Below are positions 23,754 to 35,030 of a stretch of 64,000 nucleotides of DNA, piece after piece (within the stretch, counting starts at the first letter, position 1; every line of letters starts with the position of its first letter). This DNA comes from Tomocerus qinae (Eukaryota > Arthropoda > Collembola > Entomobryomorpha > Tomoceridae). Below the pieces are notes generated by a model. It was given only the letters and a program-made list of their open reading frames with translations, made no database searches and was not told the DNA's origin. The stretch is from positions 68,262,001 through 68,326,000 of the forward strand of contig CM034546.1 of assembly GCA_020055645.1 (NCBI GenBank), in the 5' to 3' direction. Both the position numbers and the translations under genes were made by a program.

Positions 23754-25337
23754 CTATAAACTAGTAAGTAATAAAACCAAATTATCGATCAAACTCTCAA
23801 AGAATGTGAATATTGTTAATAGGTTGATATAAAAGAAACTTCCTACTGAAATTCGAATAGGATACAAAGATTTGATATATGCATCAGACAATCTGGTCCT
23901 CTTAAGATCATGGCCATAGGCTTTAATTATAGAACATGAAAGACAAAAAATAGCGCTTGTCTTTTTAAAAATTATGACCATTCCTACATTCAGGACAACT
24001 CCTAACATAGGGAAAACAAGATAATCTGACAAATTCAACACGTTCACCATTCCAACGCTCACGTAAATAATTACGGTGTCTACAATTAAAACGACAAACA
24101 AAAAGACAGGCATGATAGAGTCCAGTAATGGATCTTTCAGCATACTTATTAAGGAGTGGAGCGATCGATAAGACACTACAATGTCTTGAACACTGATACG
24201 TCCAGTTTGCATTCCATTTCTGTAAAAGTAATAGAAATTAATTCGTTTCAAGTTTTCTTAGCTAAAGAAATACTGTAAAGGGTAGGGTAAGTAAAAGTAT
24301 TCATGAAATTAAAATTAATCAATTAAAAATAATAATACTTACTCTGTTGTTTTATTCTAGTAATTTTGAATAATATATGGTTGCATAAGAATATCTAATA
24401 CAAATTAGTTGTTGTTAATATATTTGTAAAGAATTTACAGTTAATTTAATATTACTATTGCCTTGTAACAAAATATAAGCGTAAATAAAATTACCTTAGA
24501 TAGGTCAACCAGTAGATAACACTGTAAGCTATCGTGGCATAATTGTTGAAAATGAATGAGATGGGAACTAGAATATTGAACCACGTAAACAATTCCAAAA
24601 CTGTAAATATTGGTAGAAAATACTGGGCATATTTCCCCATCAGTGGTGACAGGTAGGAATAGACGTATCTGGATGAGTGTGGGTTAGACACAAACAGGAT
24701 ACTGAACATAAATGGATATATAGTTGCAAAGGGAATGGTCAATGAGACAGCCAGAGTGTTCTCGTCAAACCTTTTCCTCTCGTGCACTCTCCATTTGTCT
24801 ATAAAACCAAAATTGACTATTTTAGGCATACAAAAAACAAAATTGACAGATAATTTAAAGTTTATTATGACACAGGCTAATTAAATTAAAAAATTATTGT
24901 GGGAAAACTGATTTTATAATGTTAATTTTTTACCTCCATAATTTTTTTAAAATAAGTTATTATGAGATTTGATACCTACCAGTCAAGGTCTTCCACAGGG
25001 TTAAACAAGCTTGTAATGTTCCCACTACCTTGTCTGAAGCTATGGTAGCCATAACATGAAAAATGGCACCGTAAATAGCAAAGAGTATCCACAAAGCATG
25101 GAATAATTTCTGCGACGTTGAAACGACTGGCGAATTGTATGCGAAATAAAACGAAATGATGAGAAATACCAATTGAAGAAAAATGTTGCCAACAGCAAAT
25201 TTCCAAAGCAGGATTCTCCGTTTTGAAATTATTTTTTGGATTCCCTTATTTTTAGTCCATTTGAATGGAAGAAATGGGTAGAGTGTGCAAATACGATTCA
25301 CAATTGAAATAAGTCGTGCAGTATTCTTTATAATCAT
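23754..25337 (-). CDS. gustatory-receptor-like 7TM protein (3 exons, 375 aa)
   Basis: Exons on minus: 25337-24980, 24798-24495, 24219-23754, the same lengths and phases as the receptor at 20240-21849, giving 375 residues. The first donor is GTAGGT instead of GTAAGT. The codon split by intron 1 gives Asp (DKWRVHERKRF) where the 20240 paralog has Asn. The N-terminus reads MIIKNTARL, preceded by a TTTAG|GAAA acceptor-like site shared by paralogs, so a 5' UTR exon may lie upstream. Seven hydrophobic segments are retained. It belongs to the left copy of the receptor-CNOT2 duplication; its 3' flank serves as the empty-site reference for the BEL/Pao insertion at 36526. Confidence 0.85.
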
Positions 25338-25886
25338 TTTCCTAAATAATAGTATTTAACTTCAAAATGGCGCACAAGTTAAATTACAATAAATGAAATT
25401 TAATTCAAGAATTTTCCAAACAAATGAAACTTTAAACAGGTGTAAGTAATTTGGAAATAAATGACAATTCAAATTTATTTTCTACCGTAGGCAATGTATT
25501 TTCTTAAGTATTCTTATACTTATGGATACCTTTTGGATATAAATGCAAAATTCAAAAAATTCAATAAAAACTAGTAGTATCATCGAGTAAAATTGTTTAT
25601 TTAGAAATGGTTCTTCCTCAGTGTAGCGGTTTCAACTGCTAGTTAGAACAAAACTATTGTGTAGCTCGGGCCTATTATAATATCCTACTATGTTTACAAA
25701 GTTAGTTATATATAATTCTCTGAAGTATATTTGTTTACGAAAGAAGGCTGTCTACAAGATGCCACTAGTATATATTATTAAGGGTGTAGGTTAAATTATT
25801 TCATAGTGTAGTATATTTCATAGTACAGTATATTTATAGAAAAACTGGGAACCAGAAATCCTTCAAGCACAGGTTCGTTTAACTAC
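25338..25886. other. 5' flank of receptor, truncated by foldback element
   Basis: Paralogous to 44760-45350. The homology stops at the first base of the foldback element (25887), inside a phrase shared with 45330-45345 (CCTTCAAGCAC.GGTTCGTTTAA). Confidence 0.6.
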
Positions 25887-25970
25887 GGGATTTTACAAAA
25901 TGCAGACAGTTGCAACAGTTCAACAGTGCAACAGTAGCACTTACAGGGCCATTCATAAGCCATAAACTAC

Positions 25971-26358
25971 TGTAGCACTGTTGCATACAGATTGCAACTG
26001 TAGCACTGTTGCATACAGATTGCAACTGTAGCACTGTTGCATACAGATTGCAACTGTAGCACTGTTGCATACAGATTGCAACTGTAGCACTGTTGCATAC
26101 AGATTGCAACTGTAGCACTGTTGCATACAGATTGCAACTGTAGCACTGTTGCATACAGATTGCAACTGTAGCACTGTTGCATACAGATTGCAACTGTAGC
26201 ACTGTTGCATACAGATTGCAACTGTAGCACTGTTGCATACAGATTGCAACTGTAGCACTGTTGCATACAGATTGCAACTGTAGCACTGTTGCATACAGAT
26301 TGCAACTGTAGCACTGTTGCATACAGATTGCAACTGTAGCACTGTTGCATACAGTTGT
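25971..26358 (-). repeat. 28-bp satellite array, left arm (about 14 units)
   Basis: Near-perfect tandem units, on the minus strand GCAACAGTGCTACAGTTGC followed by AATCTGTAT. The first 19 bases of a unit can form a small hairpin (GCAAC with GTTGC). Very low divergence between units implies recent homogenisation. Confidence 0.95.
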
Positions 26359-26560
26359 ATAGGCATTTAATTCTGAACATGTTTTAGCACAGGTAGCCAC
26401 CAGTATTTTTACAACCATATTAATTAATTTGACATTTTACTGATTAATGTGCTTTAAAAAAGGAATAATTAAAATTAAGGTTGATAATAATATTACTATT
26501 ATTTTTAATTATGTAACCTCACCCCTTTGCGGTTTGTAAGTAAAAGTTAATAATGTATGC

Positions 26561-27735
26561 TACAATCTCTATATATAATCGCAGACTTGATAAATTTACC
26601 TGTCTATATATATTTATATATATGTGTGTACGTTTGGTAGGTAGAACCTAGGGAAACTGCATATATTACGTAAAGCAAAACCCCCTCCCACAGGTGTAAC
26701 GCAAGTGCTGACTGCAACAATTTTAATTGTGGATATCTCCTCCTCCCATCAACTGCACTCGTAATATATACATGCTCCATAAAATCAAAAAAGCAAAATG
26801 CGCAAGCCCAATTCCTTTAAACCACCGATATAAGTCGTTTCATATTATTATTATAGCATCTAAATAATAACAGAAATTTACATAAGAAGGTTGAATGGTG
26901 ACTGGGGATCGATGATCGAATGGAAATGATTAGCGAAAGGGAACATTTCGTAATGATCGTAATGTGCGTATTAAATAGTATGTCAAAACTTTTAACCCAA
27001 ATTGGTTTTGCTATATTATCGAAAAACTTATTCAACATTTTTTAATAGAGCTGGGTTTAATTTTTAATACCCTCTTAATTCCATTGTGCCAGTTGGGTTG
27101 GGATATCTTTTTGTAGAATTAAATAAATAACAGTACTGGGAGCCACTAATTTATTCTTAAAAAATATTTATTGTAAGTTGTGCTCATAGGATTTGTACGT
27201 TTCTCCAGAATCCTAGACGGAATCTTATTTTTTCGGTTTTAAAAAGGAGCTTTTTGGTAAATTTGTGAGTTTTTTTGAAAATAGTCTTTCATTGTTTTCT
27301 GTATTTGATGCTACGATCTACAATTATTATTTTGGTGTAGGACCAGGGTTGCGGTATCCGGATAGGAAGGTGTGGACAAAAGTGGATAAAAGTGGTTTTA
27401 TCCAGGGCAAAACTAGTTTTGTCCTGGAAGAAATTAGTTTTGTCCACTTTTGTCCTGGATGGAAAGTGGACAAAACTAATTTCATCCTGGACAGTAATAA
27501 ATTTGTCCGGACAAAACGCAACCCTGTGTAGGAAATTCCTTTTTATCAGGAAGTTGGGGCTGCAGCTAATTTTTCCAACCACTTTAGAAAATAAAAGTGT
27601 ATTATTGTAAATTTGCTTTGTATTTACAAAGTTAAAAAACTAATGGGATGTTTTCGAAATTGTTTTTATTACTGTGATGGATGGCCTGCAGAATTTCTCC
27701 TGAGTGCTAGATTTGATCCTGTGCTGGGTTCGCTA
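26561..27735 (+). mobile_element. insertion in foldback spacer, possibly Helitron-like
   Basis: Absent from the spacer of the second foldback copy. It begins near ATCTCTATATATAATCGCAG and ends TTCGCTAGT. A 5' TC and a 3' CTAGT end would fit a non-autonomous Helitron, but the 3' neighbour base is A where T is expected, and no clear hairpin was found. A 5'-incomplete inverted copy lies at 35456-36290, ending CTAGT followed by T. It carries no coding frame other than the nested MITE. Confidence 0.35.
27344..27526. mobile_element. hAT-type MITE, 183 bp
   Basis: Ends CAGGGTTGCG and CGCAACCCTG, flanked by TGTAGGAC and TGTAGGAA (7 of 8 target-duplication bases). The paralogous sequence at about 35675-35700 lacks it, which shows the insertion directly. 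Internally it is made of ACAAAAGTGGACAAAA/TTTTGTCC repeats in both orientations, so frames of 60-97 codons on both strands are by-products. Related to 60682-60846. Confidence 0.8.
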
Positions 27736-27942
27736 GTATATAATAATCTTATATTTACATAAAATATACAAAAAACCTATGGCGAGCCGTAACAGAAGCT
27801 TACCTAAAAAAGGGAACATTGTGCATATTTTTGGTAGAATAATGCTAGTGTTAGTTTTATCTTGATTACAAGAATTAATAGTAAGTGATATCAATGATTG
27901 TTAATTTATAGTTATCATTCATTTACTGTTGATAAAACTGAT

Positions 27943-28854
27943 TGCAACAGTGCTACAGTTGCAATCTGTATGCAACAGTGCTACAGTTACAATCTGTATG
28001 CAACAGTGCTACAGTTGCAATCTGTATGCAACAGTGCTACAGTTACAATCTGTATGCAACAGTGCTACAGTTGCAATCTGTATGCAACAGTGCTACAGTT
28101 GCAATCTGTATGCAACAGTGCTACAGTTGCAATCTGTATGCAACAGTGCTACAGTTGCAATCTGTATGCAACAGTGCTACAGTTGCAATCTGTATGCAAC
28201 AGTGCTACAGTTACAATCTGTATGCAACAGTGCTACAGTTGCAATCTGTATGCAACAGTGCTACAGTTGCAATCTGTATGCAACAGTGCTACAGTTGCAA
28301 TCTGTATGCAACAGTGCTACAGTTGCAATCTGTATGCAACAGTGCTACAGTTGCAATCTGTATGCAACAGTGCTACAGTTGCAATCTGTATGCAACAGTG
28401 CTACAGTTGCAATCTGTATGCAACAGTGCTACAGTTGCAATCTGTATGCAACAGTGCTACAGTTGCAATCTGTATGCAACAGTGCTACAGTTGCAATCTG
28501 TATGCAACAGTGCTACAGTTGCAATCTGTATGCAACAGTGCTACAGTTGCAATCTGTATGCAACAGTGCTACAGTTGCAATCTGTATGCAACAGTGCTAC
28601 AGTTGCAATCTGTATGCAACAGTGCTACAGTTGCAATCTGTATGCAACAGTGCTACAGTTGCAATCTGTATGCAACAGTGCTACAGTTGCAATCTGTATG
28701 CAACAGTGCTACAGTTGCAATCTGTATGCAACAGTGCTACAGTTGCAATCTGTATGCAACAGTGCTACAGTTGCAATCTGTATGCAACAGTGCTACAGTT
28801 GCAATCTGTATGCAACAGTGCTACAGTTGCAATCTGTATGCAACAGTGCTACAG
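27943..28854 (+). repeat. 28-bp satellite array, right arm (about 33 units)
   Basis: Same unit as the left arm, in opposite orientation. A few early units have TTACAATC for TTGCAATC. All three + frames are open for 309-346 codons and encode the same 28-residue repeat, because the 28-nt unit has no stop in any of these frames and 28 is not divisible by 3. These frames are not annotated as genes. Confidence 0.95.
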
Positions 28855-28984
28855 TAGTTTATGGCTTATGAATGGCCCTGTAAGTGCTACTGTTGCACTG
28901 TTGAACTGTTGCAACTGTCTGCATTTTGTAAAATCCCCAATAGAGTTCCTAACGTATACATCGACATAAGTTAAAGAATGTTTG

Positions 28985-30582
28985 TGTTTGTTTGAATGAA
29001 TGAATGAATGACAGTATTTATTTCAGTGACTGGTAATCAACCGTTACATTGTAGTAGTTACAAGAAACAAGTTATCTCACATACATAGTCACTCTAACTA
29101 AAGTGGTAGTTTAAAAATAGTAATATAAATTTGGATATTAAAATTAGATAATTTCGTCAAAAGTTATATATTATTATTGAGGTAGAGAGTATGCTACACT
29201 TTTGTCCTAGTCTGCTCTTAAGCTTAAGAAGTGTTCCCGAATTTTTTTATCAAATTCAGCATATGAGCTTGCTTTTTGTATGGATGTTGGTATAGAGTTC
29301 CAGGCTTTTGCGCTTCGGTATGAGAAGGAAGATCGAGCGAAAGATGTAAATACATTTGGTGTAATCAGATCTTTGTCCCTTCTCATCGATCTGTCGGATT
29401 GAGGCTTTATAAAATAGTATTTATCTAATAAGTATGTATTTTGGGGAGAACGTGTGTTAAAGACATGCATGAATACAAATAGTAGCGAGTATACATCTCT
29501 ACGTTCGGTCATGGTCAGAACATTAGCCTTTTCTAAATATACGTATTTTTTCTGTCTATTAATCTTTCTGCTCCAAAATACTTTTTCACACATCTTATGA
29601 ATCATCTTATCGATTTTTGTAATTCTAGTTTGTGAAATGTTACCCCATATAGGTAAACAATAGTCTAATTTAGATAAAACTAGAGAATTACATATTATCC
29701 ATAATTTATCTTTTGAGAAAAATTTTTTATATCGAGTAATTAATTTAATTCTAGAATTCATTTCATTTATCACTTTGTCAGAATGTGAATTCCATTTAAG
29801 AGTTTCATCTAGGATTACCCCTAAATATACAAATTGTGATACCTGTTGTATTAGTTCTCCATTTACGCTGACAGTTATATTTACTTTTTTCATATTCCCA
29901 GCACAAAACACCATCACTTTAGTTTTAGACACATTAAGTTCCAGTCCGTTGGTTTTTCCCCATTCGTTGAGGGCGTGAAGGTCAAGTTGTAGAAATGCTT
30001 CTGCTTTCTTTAAATCGTTGGAGGAGTAATGCAAACAGTAATCGTCGGCCTACAGCACACTTTTGCAGAAAATTGGAATGTCCGGCGCTTCGTTGATGTA
30101 GATGGAGAAGAGTAGAGCACTTAGGGTTGACCCCTGGGGGCTACCCCTGAAGAGGGGTTCACCATTGAGTAGAGAATGTGGTCCTGATAAACTTCCGAGA
30201 GTATCTCCCACTTTGACTCGGATTGTCCTTTCTGTTAGAAATGACATTAGCCAGGATTGCACATTATCTGTGATTCCAATGTTTTCGAATTTTTCATGAA
30301 ATTTTTCCCAGAGAGGTGATTCAAAAGCCCGTTTATAATCAATGAACGCAGCGACTGTATATTTCCTATTTTCACCTGCGTTATAAATGTCGTTGGTGAG
30401 CGAAGCAATTGCAGAGAATGTTGAGAATCCAGATCTAAAACCATGTTGGGAAGGTGATAGTTTCATTTCCTTTTCTATATAAGTTTTCAACTTCTTATAT
30501 ACAAGACATTCGAAGATTTTTGAAGTTGCGCAGAGAATTGAAATTGGGCGATAGTTTGTTGGTTCAAATTTTTCAAATTTTT
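28985..30582 (-). pseudogene. 5'-truncated LINE reverse transcriptase fragment (CR1/Jockey-like)
   Basis: Minus-strand frame from about 30582 to 29207 encodes reverse transcriptase fingers and palm through thumb: NYRPISIL, SPQHGFRSG, FIDYKRAFE, GSPQGSTLSALLFSIYIN, ADDY, and YLGVILDETLKWNSH with LDYCLPIWG. An in-frame TAG (30050-30052) sits exactly where the first residue of the catalytic (F/Y)ADD motif is expected, so the enzyme is broken. The 5' end is truncated, as is usual for LINEs, and the 3' end carries a CATT-type tail (ATTC repeats near 28998-29012). The insertion is absent at the matching point of the other duplicate (about 46697), with short target repeats resembling TGTTTG. Confidence 0.85.
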
Positions 30583-31299
30583 GTTTGAGTTAAATGTTGA
30601 AAATTTAGAAGTGGAAACTGCACCCAGAGTACATCACATCGTTATATAAAACCATATTTGTAAACTCCACTGAAGTTATTATTAATTTTGGAAAATGACG
30701 TTTTTTTATAGTTTCAAATTGTTAGTATATTGTTAACAAATTATTATTTAACTAGGCGCCCAGTACTAATGCTGAATTACAAAATGATTAGGCATATTAA
30801 CATTGTTTAATTTTTGAAATAATCTAATGTTCACTGAAATTGGACTTCCTTGTGTACTCGCGTGTGCATTGCAACAAATAGTCGCATTTACCTTGGTATA
30901 GTAAGATAGATACATGTGACTTACGTGAAAAGAGCTTTATTAAGCTAATATTTTAATGATTTCTAAACACAAAAACAAATAGTTACAATTTCAATTTACA
31001 ATCCTGCTTTAAATTACAAAGTAACTATTGCATCAACAGGTAGATTGAACAGCATATTTTATTTGAATTATAATTCTAAAAATATTTTATATGTAGTAAT
31101 AAAACCAAAATTTAGGGTGTACTGAAATTGATTTCAATATTTAGAGTAAAACTGCAAGTTAAGTAAATTGTCTTTAAAGGGGAAATTGAACAATTTTTGA
31201 ATTAATTAGGAGGAGATACCAAAAGGAAAGCAATGGCGAATACTAACTAAAGCATTATGGAATACTGTCTGAATTATTTAAACTATCTGGTATCAGATA
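30583..31299. other. 3' flank of the CNOT2 pseudogene
   Basis: Paralogous to about 46697-47347, with shared phrases such as GTAGAAGTGGAAACT or GAAGTGGAAACT and ACATCACATCG. Non-coding. Confidence 0.6.
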
Positions 31300-33482
31300 C
31301 TATTTGGTTTTAGATGAGCCGGATGAGCGACATTGAAAATCAACAGGACGCCCTTCGAGCTTATCATACTCAATGAACAGTTCCTTAACCATTTTTGTCC
31401 AACTGATTGGGTTGAAGAAATAATAAGTTCCAGTTTCAAATTTGCTATTCTTTTCAACAACTTGTACTTCTGGGATTCGTGTAATCCAGATCTTCTCCTC
31501 TTTGTGGTATCTCCAATCACGTTTATATAATTCCGTAGCTGCTAAAATTTGAAGACTGTCGCCACAGAAATTATAAAACATATAAAATAACAAATCCTCC
31601 CCATAACGAGCAAATCGAATTAAAATAGCATAATTTAAGGTTTTGTGACAAGTATTCAATATAAGTTATATAGTACGTAAAGCAATAAAAGCTATCCTAT
31701 ACAGGGTTACCAGATTTTCTTCAACGAATTTAAGTATCCTGGCCAAAAATAGCCATTTACAAACCCGCGCCCTTCGGGCGCGTCTTGGTACATGCTTTCA
31801 AATGTCATACAGTCATACAGCCGTATTTGGCGCTCTAACTTTGACGGTTTTTTGATGACAATGAAGCAAAAATAAGTAAATTCGTATCTAGGAAAAAATA
31901 TTCTTGCATATTACTTCATATATGAAGGAGAAAGTGAACAGAAAATACCTATTCGCGCGAAGCGCGAGAAAATTTTGAAATTCAATTTCAAAACTGATCA
32001 TTAAACACTTAACGAATTTTGAGTAATTTAGCTTTAACGGCTTAGTGACATAGTTGAGGAAGAGAAATTTGTTATTTATGCCCTACTGATAAGTTATTAA
32101 TGGATTTCCTTCGAAATTGGAAGACAATATTGACTATTAAACTGAATTTAAAGACAAAAAAATACTTAAATACGCGCGAAGCGCGAGAAAATTTCAATTA
32201 GTTAACGTATCTGAAAGATAAGAAAGCTTGTTCTAATATTATATGATTTCAAGTTATTTCACTGTTTCCGATTTTAGCAAATTTAAGTATATTTAAGTAT
32301 ATTTAAGTATAATTTAAGTATTTTAAAATACTTGCAAGTATTTTAAGTATAGGGCCCAATTTAAGTATTATACTTGCCATTTAAGTATACCTGGTAACCC
32401 TGATCCTATAGCAAACGAATAGATTTTGTAATGAATTTATAAATGTGACCAAGAAACGAATAACTGAGTACCGAATAGAGCTTTTAACAAAGTCTGGATG
32501 TCTCAACTGTTCACCAACTTTATACTCATGGGGAACTGCAAATTCCATATCTTCAGCTGGAACAGACCTTTCGGCCCAGGGTCCTCCAAAATTACTCTAT
32601 AGTTTTTCAGGAGCATTAAGATTCAGACCCAACTCTGTGAGATCGGTAACCAGAGCCAGGGAAACCAAATCCGGGTTCGTTTCTGCAGCTCTAAATCGTG
32701 TAAGCAGACCAACCATCCCAAATTGGTCGTTAATCATATTGTTCTGAATGTTCGTCACCTTACCTAAAATGAAGATATTAAATATTCAAAATGGTACAAA
32801 TAATGATTCTAGTTTATTACATAGTCATAGATATTACATAATGATTAGATGAAAATTGCCTACCGTCCAATGATGTAATTATTCCTGGCTTAGCGGGAGA
32901 ACTATCCTGTGGCAAAGAAGAATTTCTTGGTTCCGCTGATTCAGAGGGCTGAGGGATGCCCGACGGAACTATCGACATAGTCTTAGGTCGTGCACCTGTT
33001 TCTTCATTTAACCCCAGCGCCGCTGCTCCAGGTAACGCAGGAAATTCATCCGAAAGCATTTCAAACGGATTACTTTCCAACGAAAAATTAATACTATCCA
33101 ATCCGACTGCAAGTAATTAATAAATAGGATTACCCATTGAGATATTTTTCAATTACATATTCTCCACATCTCTTAATGAAAATGAATTAAGGGTCAGCTT
33201 TGTATTTGTGTTGTGTTCTAACTGAGTTGTGTCTTAATTCCTTCCGAAGTACAATTCTATTTTTATGATGTTTACATTTGTTGGATTGGAATCGTAAAGC
33301 GTAGGCCATCTTACTACAATTGGATTTGGTTGCATGACAATATTAGGAGACAACGACGGATCAAGGCTCGAAGTGTATGGTCTACTAGAGGCACCACGAC
33401 TAAAATTTGGCCCCTCATTTCCCGATCCATTTTCACTAGTGCCAATTCCATGGATAGAGGTTTTTATACGCTGCTGATACTG
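31300..33482 (-). pseudogene. CNOT2: decayed CNOT2 copy
   Basis: Partial duplicate of the gene at 47348-49985. Exon 3 and 5 matches remain largely open, but several breaks are visible against the intact copy: (1) about 46 bp are missing near 31615, removing the acceptor of intron 4 and the first codons of exon 5; (2) exon 4 has a TAC to TAG change at 32597-32599; (3) about 1.15 kb is missing near 33320, removing exon 2 and the 3' part of exon 1; (4) a 701-bp hAT-type element sits in intron 4. The + strand frame at 32445-32747 is antisense to exon 4 and not a gene. Upstream it joins abruptly to a truncated receptor exon (33516). Confidence 0.9.
31702..32402. mobile_element. non-autonomous hAT-type element, 701 bp
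   Basis: Perfect 12-bp terminal inverted repeats CAGGGTTACCAG / CTGGTAACCCTG, flanked by a perfect 8-bp duplication ATCCTATA (31694-31701 and 32403-32410). The other duplicate (about 47780-47790) lacks it. Inside are a GC hairpin CGCGCCCTTCGGGCGCG, two copies of CGCGCGAAGCGCGAGAAAAT, and many TTTAAGTATA words near the 3' end. No transposase is encoded. Confidence 0.9.
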
Positions 33483-33515
33483 TGAATTAAGTAATTTTAA
33501 CAATTATAAAATATT

Positions 33516-33855
33516 ATGTTAAACAGGAGTGTAATGTTGCAACCATCTTATCTGAAGCTATGATAGCGAAAACATGGAAAGTGGCACCGTAAATAGCAAA
33601 GAGTATCCACAAAGCATGGAATAATTTCTGCGACGCTGGAACGACTGGTGAATTGTATGCGAAATAAAACGAAGTGACCAGAAATACCAATTGAAGAAAA
33701 ATGTTGCCAACAGCAAATTTCCAAAGCATGATTCTCCGTTTTGAAATAATTTTTTGGATGCCCCCGTTTTTAGTCCATTGGAATGGAAGAAATGGATAGA
33801 GTGTGAAAATACGATTCATAAGTGCAATAATACGTGTAGTATTTTTTATAATCAT
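33516..33855 (-). pseudogene. truncated receptor exon 1
   Basis: Matches exon 1 of the 20240-21849 receptor from its ATG (33855) for about 340 nt, ending 18 nt short of the donor. There it joins the upstream side of the CNOT2 pseudogene with ATG as junction microhomology. Exons 2 and 3 are absent. The frame itself is intact for 113 codons and differs from its parent by a few residues, so the truncation may be fairly young. Confidence 0.85.
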
Positions 33856-35030
33856 TTTCCTGAAACAATTATTTTTAACTACAAAATAATGTACAAGTTG
33901 AATTACTAGAAATGAATTTTATTGCAAGAATTTTCTAGACAAATAAAACTTTGAGCAAGAGTGAATGTTTGGTGCTTTTTGGATATAAAATACAAAATTC
34001 AAAAAAATGCAATAAAAACTATATTTTGGTATAACCGACTAGTCGAATTGTCTGTTTAGAAATGACACTTTAGCTAATTAAGGTTCTTCCTCTGCGTAGC
34101 GGTTTTAACTACTAGTACTAGATGAGAACAACAATTATTGTCCAGTTATTATAGCTCAAGTCTATTTTTATATCCTACTGTACTCTCATATTCACATAGT
34201 TAGGTAAATATTCCTCTGAATTGTATTTGTTTTTGAAAGAAAGCTGTCTATAAGGTGACAGTAGTATTTATTATTAAAGGTAGGATAAATTATTTCAAAG
34301 TGCTCTTTAACCTTATTTATTTTATAGTACAGTATATTTAATAGAAAAAGTGGGCACCATAAATCGAATAACTCTACAGTCACTCTGGTTGCGGTTTAAA
34401 TACACTGAATATGTATTATACCTCTTCATAAACCAATTCAATATTAAACGGGTAAATACTTAAACACTCGCTACCTATCAAAATTTTATTTGAAGTTGAG
34501 TTAGAGACTGGAAATACAAAATTCCTTTTGCTCTTCTTTTTTGGTGCCCACAGAGTGTTATTATTGTTGACGCAAAAGAATATAAAATAGGGACAACGCC
34601 GTTAATATTAATATATTATAAGATCGTCAACTTCGTTTGCGTCTGAATTTCACAGCCGTGACTTGACTGACTTGTTTTCTCCTGTTTTCTCCCATCTTAG
34701 TTAATAATGAAATACTTTCAGTAGTTTTTCCTTGGACGTGGATTTTTTATTCATTGGGAGATGAAAATAGGAAACTCAGTCCGTGCGTGATGTAGATGGT
34801 TGTAGATAGCAAACTGTTTATTCTATGCATTTTTGAAATAATCAATTTTGGTGGCGTTTAAATAAATATTGTTAACCATATAATCGTTGCAAAATATTTC
34901 ACTTCCATGACATTACATTGAGGATATTTGGTGCTTGTGCCCGACATTAATAAAGCATTTTTTTGGGGAATTGAAAATTTATGTTAAAATATCTCATATT
35001 TTCTACGAGTTAATCTTTACCCTTTTGCCA
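33856..35030. repeat. duplicated receptor upstream region
   Basis: Paralogous to about 21850-23005, including the phrases TTCTCCTGTTTTCTCCCATC and TTAATAATGAAATACTTTCAGTAG. Non-coding. Confidence 0.75.

Larger units (their letters stand above)
25887..28937. mobile_element. foldback element with 28-bp satellite arms, copy 1
   Basis: The left end GGGATTTTACAAAATGCAGA (25887) is repeated inverted at the right end (28937). Both inverted repeats run about 85 bp and then pass into arrays of one 28-bp satellite in opposite orientation (25971-26358 and 27943-28854). Between the arrays is a spacer whose flanking parts (26359-26560 and 27736-27942) match the spacer of a second copy (60229-60673). The rest of the spacer here (about 26561-27735) is an extra insertion. 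No transposase is seen. The architecture resembles foldback elements whose long inverted repeats contain tandem arrays. No target duplication is visible: the outside flanks match two points about 1.3 kb apart in the paralogous block (45345 and 46655), suggesting an accompanying deletion. Confidence 0.8.

Noticed and set aside
25879..26418. Minus-strand frames of 137-179 codons over the satellite
   Set aside because: By-product of a 28-bp unit lacking stops in three frames; no start context or composition argues for a protein.
27265..27610. Frames of 64-97 codons on both strands
   Set aside because: They lie in the palindromic MITE at 27344-27526.
32445..32747. Plus-strand 100-codon frame
   Set aside because: Antisense to exon 4 of the CNOT2 pseudogene.
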